Positions 60,078 through 64,000 of a stretch of 64,000 bases of DNA are shown piece by piece. The stretch covers positions 372,001 to 436,000 of the forward strand of contig NZ_JAMFLZ010000001.1 in assembly GCF_023502325.1 (NCBI RefSeq). Reading direction: 5' to 3'. Within the stretch, counting starts at the first letter, position 1. Each line of letters opens with the position of its first letter. Source of the stretch: Wocania_A spongiicola (GTDB taxonomy: Bacteria > Bacteroidota > Bacteroidia > Flavobacteriales > Flavobacteriaceae). Made by a program: the position numbers and the translations under genes. The notes below the pieces were generated by a model, which was not told the origin of the DNA, ran no database searches, and saw nothing but the letters and a program-made list of their open reading frames with translations.

Positions 60078-61292
60078 TTAAGAAAGCATCATTTTTGCTT
60101 TTTTAACACCTTCTACTAAGGCGTCAATTTCAGCTTTGGTATTATAGAAGGAAAAAGAGGCACGAATAGTACCTGGAATATTGTAAAAATCCATGATAGG
60201 TTGTGCGCAATGATGCCCTGTACGCACAGCAATTCCTAGTTTATCTAAAATAGTACCTACATCGTAAGGATGAATACCGTTTAAATTAAATGAAATAACC
60301 GATGTTTTGTTTTTTGAGGTTCCAAAAATCTTTAAACCTTCAATGGCTAGGAGTTTTTCTGTGGCGTAATCTAACAACTCGTGTTCGTACTTGGCAATAT
60401 TGTTAAAACCAACACTATTCATATAATCGATTGCAGCACCAAAAGCAATGCCGCCACAAATATTAGGTGTACCTGCTTCAAATTTATGCGGTAAATTGGC
60501 GTAAGTAGTTTTTTCGAAAGTTACCTCGGCAATCATTTCTCCACCACCTTGATATGGTGGTAACTTGTTTAGCCAATCTTCTTTTCCGTAAAGCATTCCC
60601 ACGCCTGTTGGCCCGCACATTTTATGTGCTGAGACTACATAAAAATCGACATCCAGTTTTTGAACGTCAGGTTTTATATGTGGACACGATTGTGCGCCAT
60701 CAATTAAAACAGCTGCACCAACCTTATGTGCTTTTTCAATGATATATTCAATAGGGTTTATGGTACCTAAAGCATTGGATATATGGTTAACAAAAACGAG
60801 TTTTGTGTTTTTTGTGAGTAATTTATCGTAATCATCCATTACCAATTCACCATCTTGGTTCATTGGAATAACTTTTAATATAGCTCCTGTGCGTTCGCAT
60901 AACATTTGCCAAGGTACTATATTACTATGATGCTCTAAGGCTGAAACAATAACTTCATCTCCTTTTTTTAGCAATGATGAAAACCCATTAGCTACTAGGT
61001 TTATACTGTGTGTTGTTCCTGATGTAAGTATAATTTCGTGCGAAAACTTTGCGTTGAAATGTGTTTGTACTTTTTGGCGGGCTTGCTCGTATAAATCGGT
61101 TGCTTCTTGACTTAAAGTATGTACCCCACGATGGATGTTGGCATTATAATTTGAATAATAATCGACAATAACATCAATAACTTGTTGTGGTGTTTGCGAA
61201 GTTGCTGCATTATCAAAATACACTAAAGATTTACCATTTACTTTTCTGGAAAGAATGGGAAAATCTTTTCTTATGTCGTTTACTTTAAACAT
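60078..61292 (-). CDS. sufS: Cysteine desulfurase SufS
   Basis: The 404-residue PLP enzyme takes sulphur from cysteine for the SUF Fe-S cluster machinery. The PLP lysine is in VVSAHKMCGPTGVGMLYG, and the active cysteine is in RTGHHCAQPIMDFYNIPG. The N-terminal DIRKDFPILSRKVNGKSLVYFDNAATSQTP and SALEHHSNIVPWQ are typical of group II desulfurases. It is the last gene of the suf operon in this window, 91 bases after sufD, with a dispersed repeat in the gap. Confidence 0.97.
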   Translation of the reverse strand: MFKVNDIRKDFPILSRKVNGKSLVYFDNAATSQTPQQVIDVIVDYYSNYNANIHRGVHTLSQEATDLYEQARQKVQTHFNAKFSHEIILTSGTTHSINLVANGFSSLLKKGDEVIVSALEHHSNIVPWQMLCERTGAILKVIPMNQDGELVMDDYDKLLTKNTKLVFVNHISNALGTINPIEYIIEKAHKVGAAVLIDGAQSCPHIKPDVQKLDVDFYVVSAHKMCGPTGVGMLYGKEDWLNKLPPYQGGGEMIAEVTFEKTTYANLPHKFEAGTPNICGGIAFGAAIDYMNSVGFNNIAKYEHELLDYATEKLLAIEGLKIFGTSKNKTSVISFNLNGIHPYDVGTILDKLGIAVRTGHHCAQPIMDFYNIPGTIRASFSFYNTKAEIDALVEGVKKAKMMLS

Positions 61293-61301
61293 GGCTGATT
61301 G

Positions 61302-61375
61302 TTTAGCCCCGATAGAAACGGCATCCTTTTTTGAGGTACGAAAAAAAGATACAGTGGATAGCGGGAAATAGCTTC
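61302..61375 (-). repeat. Dispersed intergenic repeat, copy B
   Basis: Read on the minus strand it runs from GAAGCTATTTCCCGCT through CACTGTATC and AAAAGGATGCCGTTTC to ATCGGGGCTAAA, matching copy A (34772-34842) through most of its length. The central part differs but keeps a TTTTTT/AAAAAA pairing. It lies inside the suf operon between sufD and sufS and is probably transcribed with them. Confidence 0.7.
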
Positions 61376-61383
61376 AAATGGTT

Positions 61384-62697
61384 TTATAAATCAAATCCAA
61401 TATTAACACCTAGTTTATTGGCAATAATTTTTGTGATGCGTTGTTTCATTTCTCGAATTTTAACCGAGCTTAATACATTGTTACTGAAGGCGTACATTAA
61501 AAGAGCTTTGGCTTCTTTTTCTGGAATACCTCGAGAGCGCATATAAAACATAGCGTTTTCATCTAATTGACCAATGGTACAGCCGTGAGAGCATTTTACA
61601 TCGTCTGCAAAAATTTCCAACTGAGGTTTTGTATTTATAGTGGCTTTGTCGCTAACTAAAATATTGTTGTTAGACTGAAAGGCATTTGTTTTTTGCGCCT
61701 CTTTTTCTACAATAATTTTACCATTAAAAACACCTGTTGAGTTTTCGTTATAAATGCCTTTATAATCTTGGTGGCTTTCGCAATTTGGTTCTATATGGTG
61801 TACTAGTGTATTGTGATCAACATGTTGTTTGTTGCCAATAATAGTTACGCCTTTTAATATAGAATTAATGCGCTCGCCTTCTTGATAGAAATTAAGGTTG
61901 TTACGGATTAATTTTCCGCCAAATGCAAAGGTGTGTACCGAGGCAACACTTTCGCGTTTTTGTTTTATGAATGTATTGTCTATTAAAGACGCGTTTGCAT
62001 TATCGTTTTGTATTTTATAATAATCTACAATTGCACGTTTGTTTGCAAAAATTTCGGTAACACTATTGGTTAAAACAGCATTATCGGTTAAACTTTGATG
62101 ACGCTCAATAATTTGAACATGAGAATTCTCGTCAACTACAATTAAGTTACGAGGTTGTAACAATGTTGCCGATTCGTTTCCTGTTGATAGATGAATAATT
62201 TGAATTGGTTTTTCTACCAGTTTGTTTTTTGGAATATGAATGTAGGCCCCTTCTTTAGAAAACGCTGTATTAAGTGATGATAAGCTATCCTTAGTAGCTG
62301 CTTTGTTAAAATAATTTTCAATAACTAAGCGGTATTTTGGTTTTGATAATGCTGCTGACATTAAACAAACATCTATCCCGTCATGAGTTGTTTCAGATAA
62401 GTGAGAAGAGTATTTACCATCGATAAATACAATTTTATACGCATCGATATCGTGAATAAAATATTTTTTTACATCTCTATATTCTAAAGCATTTTCTTGT
62501 TTAGGAAAAACACTATAGTCTTCTTTTAATATTTTATTTAAAGATGTGTATTTCCAAGCTTCTTCTTTTTTAGACGGAAACCCTTTTTCTTCAAATATTT
62601 TTATAGCGTCATTTCTAACATCGTGAACATATGAGTCTGCCTCGGCTTGATCTTCGAATACTAGAAAGGATGATACTAATTTTTCTTTTAAATCCAT
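61384..62697 (-). CDS. sufD: Fe-S cluster assembly protein SufD
   Basis: This 437-residue SufD partners SufB and SufC in the scaffold complex. The family features are the beta-helix core (VVDENSHVQIIERHQSL, FAFGGKLIRNNLNFYQEGERINSILKGVTI, QHVDHNTLVHHIEPNCESHQDYKGIYNENSTGVFNGKIIVEKEAQKTNAFQSNNNILVSDKATINTKPQLEIFADDVKCSHGCTIGQLDENAMFYMRSRGI). The His in KCSHGC is the conserved SufD histidine. It starts 12 bases after sufC. Confidence 0.97.
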   Translation of the reverse strand: MDLKEKLVSSFLVFEDQAEADSYVHDVRNDAIKIFEEKGFPSKKEEAWKYTSLNKILKEDYSVFPKQENALEYRDVKKYFIHDIDAYKIVFIDGKYSSHLSETTHDGIDVCLMSAALSKPKYRLVIENYFNKAATKDSLSSLNTAFSKEGAYIHIPKNKLVEKPIQIIHLSTGNESATLLQPRNLIVVDENSHVQIIERHQSLTDNAVLTNSVTEIFANKRAIVDYYKIQNDNANASLIDNTFIKQKRESVASVHTFAFGGKLIRNNLNFYQEGERINSILKGVTIIGNKQHVDHNTLVHHIEPNCESHQDYKGIYNENSTGVFNGKIIVEKEAQKTNAFQSNNNILVSDKATINTKPQLEIFADDVKCSHGCTIGQLDENAMFYMRSRGIPEKEAKALLMYAFSNNVLSSVKIREMKQRITKIIANKLGVNIGFDL

Positions 62698-62709
62698 TTG
62701 CTTGTTTTG

Positions 62710-63462
62710 TTAAGCGTTCACTTCTTCTTTAATCCAGTCGTAGCCTTTTTCTTCAAGCTCATGTGCTAGTTCTTTAGTTCCAGACTTTACAATTTTTCCA
62801 TTATGAAGTACATGCACAAAATCTGGTACTATATAATCTAACAAGCGCTGGTAGTGTGTTATTACAATTACAGCGTTGTCTTTACTTTTAAGTTTATTAA
62901 CACCATTGGCTACAATGCGTAAAGCATCAATGTCTAAACCAGAATCGGTTTCGTCAAGAATAGCTAATTTTGGCTCTAACATTGCCATTTGAAAAATTTC
63001 GTTTCTTTTCTTTTCACCACCAGAAAAACCTTCGTTTAACGAGCGTGATAAAAATTTTCTATCAATTTCTAATAAATCAGCTTTATCGCGAATAAGCTTT
63101 AACATGTCTTTAGCGGGCATGTCTTCTAATCCTTTTGCTTTGCGTGTTTCGTTTATTGCTGTTTTAATAAAGTTTGTTACTGAGACTCCTGGAATCTCAA
63201 CAGGGTATTGAAACGATAAAAAGATACCTTTATGAGCGCGTTCTTCGGCTGCTAATTCTCCAATGTCTTCACCTTCAAAAACAATAGAACCGTTGGTTGC
63301 TTCGTACTCCTCTTTTCCTGCTATTACTGAGGCTAGCGTACTTTTTCCTGAGCCATTTGGTCCCATGATAGCATGAACCTCTCCTGGTTTAACCTCTAGA
63401 TTAATACCTCTTAAAATGGCTTTATCTTCAACATTTGCCTGTAAATTGTCTATTTTTAACAT
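62710..63462 (-). CDS. sufC: Fe-S cluster assembly ATPase SufC
   Basis: This 250-residue ABC-type ATPase powers SufBD. Walker A is GPNGSGKST (34-42), the signature is SGGEKKRNE, and Walker B is LAILDETDSGLDIDAL. No membrane domain is present, as expected. The gene sits between the small lipoprotein gene (1-base gap) and sufD (12-base gap). Confidence 0.97.
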   Translation of the reverse strand: MLKIDNLQANVEDKAILRGINLEVKPGEVHAIMGPNGSGKSTLASVIAGKEEYEATNGSIVFEGEDIGELAAEERAHKGIFLSFQYPVEIPGVSVTNFIKTAINETRKAKGLEDMPAKDMLKLIRDKADLLEIDRKFLSRSLNEGFSGGEKKRNEIFQMAMLEPKLAILDETDSGLDIDALRIVANGVNKLKSKDNAVIVITHYQRLLDYIVPDFVHVLHNGKIVKSGTKELAHELEEKGYDWIKEEVNA

Positions 63463-63463
63463 C

Positions 63464-63880
63464 CTATTGATTTCCTAATTTTATTAAATTATTGTTTTCG
63501 GTTTTTAAGGGAGAAACATTTAATATTTCTTTAATTTCTACAAGGTTATCCCAACCCTCTTCACCTTCTGCTTTTTGAGATATTTTTCCACGAACCTCTA
63601 CAAGAACAAAGTCTGTGGGTTCTTTTTTAAATGGTTTTGCTTTATTGTTTAACTCATCAACTTTTTCATTAAGGACAACACCATAAATTTCGGCATGAGT
63701 TTGTAAAACGGCTGCATCAGCATAATACACAAACTCGCCTTTTAAAAGTGTTAGTCCATCACTTTGCTTAGTAGTTTTTTCTAGACTATCATCAGTAATA
63801 ATTTGACTTTCAGATTTAGTTTCGTTTTTACAACTAACAAACGTCAAAATCGATATAAGTAGAATTAATATTTTTTTCAT
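63464..63880 (-). CDS. Small lipoprotein encoded between sufB and sufC
   Basis: I use the ATG at 63880 (138 residues), which gives the lipoprotein signal MKKILILLISILTFVSC. An earlier ATG adds only MLVKLIK. The mature part (DGLTLLKGEFVYYADAAVLQTHAEIYGVVLNEKVDELNNKAKPFKKEPTDFVLVEVRGKIS) looks like a small beta-rich domain predicted to sit in the periplasm or outer membrane. It is embedded in the suf operon, with 10 bases to sufB and 1 base to sufC, although the Suf proteins are cytosolic. The family is not identified with certainty. Confidence 0.75.
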   Translation of the reverse strand: MKKILILLISILTFVSCKNETKSESQIITDDSLEKTTKQSDGLTLLKGEFVYYADAAVLQTHAEIYGVVLNEKVDELNNKAKPFKKEPTDFVLVEVRGKISQKAEGEEGWDNLVEIKEILNVSPLKTENNNLIKLGNQ

Positions 63881-63890
63881 TTTTATTAAT

Positions 63891-64000
63891 TTAACCAACA
63901 CTTCCTTCTAAACTTATTTCTAACAGTTTTTGTGCTTCAACAGCAAACTCCATAGGGAGTTTATTTAATACTTCTTTACTAAAACCATTTACTATTAAAG
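63891..64000 (-). CDS. sufB: Fe-S cluster assembly protein SufB, C-terminal end (5' part outside window)
   Basis: Only the last 36 codons are in the window. They read LIVNGFSKEVLNKLPMEFAVEAQKLLEISLEGSVG, the conserved SufB C-terminus. The rest of the gene continues past base 64000. SufB is the scaffold subunit of SufBCD, and its gene heads the visible order sufB, lipoprotein, sufC, sufD, sufS. Confidence 0.93.
   Translation of the reverse strand, partial: LIVNGFSKEVLNKLPMEFAVEAQKLLEISLEGSVG

Noticed and set aside
1..64000. tRNA or rRNA genes, CRISPR arrays, insertion sequences, integrases or prophage genes
   Set aside because: None was recognised. Intergenic gaps are short and filled by promoters, terminators and short repeats.

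Overview
The window is a gene-dense, AT-rich chromosomal segment of a member of the Bacteroidota, most likely a marine Flavobacteriaceae. The reasons are the families present (DUF4270, DUF5689, DUF5916, DUF3078, DUF2480, many TonB-dependent receptors with carboxypeptidase-regulatory-like N-termini), the many lipoprotein signal peptides, the weak or absent Shine-Dalgarno sequences, and promoters of the flavobacterial TAnnTTTG type. There are no rRNA or tRNA genes, CRISPR arrays, transposases or integrases, and no gene-free gap longer than about 230 bases.

Layout. 1-3.2 kb: end of a DUF5916 barrel protein, then atpD-atpC on the minus strand. 3.3-7.7 kb: a TonB-dependent receptor paired with an SGNH/GDSL-type lipoprotein. 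7.9-12.4 kb: glmS, a DUF4270 lipoprotein and a short glycogen-synthase-like protein. 12.6-17.4 kb: panC, panD, a flippase-like membrane protein, an esterase-fold protein and radA. 17.6-22.1 kb: ileS, a TraR/DksA-like protein and lspA. 22.1-26.4 kb: an NAD/ADP-ribose cassette (NrtR-type Nudix regulator, SPFH protein, NAD-kinase-like protein, NADAR protein, two different macro-domain proteins). 26.4-28.8 kb: 5-formyl-THF cyclo-ligase, an aspartoacylase-family protein and rimK. 28.9-33.4 kb: uvrC, a small membrane protein and a patatin/beta-barrel protein. 33.6-40.9 kb: tyrosine and tryptophan catabolism (homogentisate dioxygenase, HPPD, tryptophan 2,3-dioxygenase) with DUF3108, an M23 peptidase and pgi. 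41.1-53.6 kb: two related TonB receptors, two lipoproteins, a lipoprotein endonuclease I and two EEP-family hydrolases, which looks like an extracellular nucleic-acid utilisation region. 53.7-58.7 kb: hflX, DUF3078, DUF2480, a methyltransferase, a SufT-like protein, sufE and a META protein. 58.8-64 kb: an M43 metalloprotease and the suf operon (sufB, a lipoprotein, sufC, sufD, sufS).

The most notable region is 22.08-26.40 kb. Five genes packed 1-5 bases apart all belong to families that bind or process NAD or ADP-ribose, or accompany such genes. They lie behind an ADP-ribose-sensing type regulator. Three copies of one palindrome, TTTGYGT-N7-ACGCAWA, lie in the two promoter regions. Two of them overlap the predicted -7 boxes in exactly the same register. 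This looks like a self-contained, ligand-controlled regulon for ADP-ribose stress, perhaps reversal of ADP-ribosylation or recovery of NAD after phage or toxin attack.

Other points of interest are four genes whose -7 promoter box ends only 4-5 bases before the start codon (candidate leaderless mRNAs), two copies of a roughly 70-base dispersed repeat with several other repeat-like spacers, and several enzyme-like proteins that lack expected catalytic residues.
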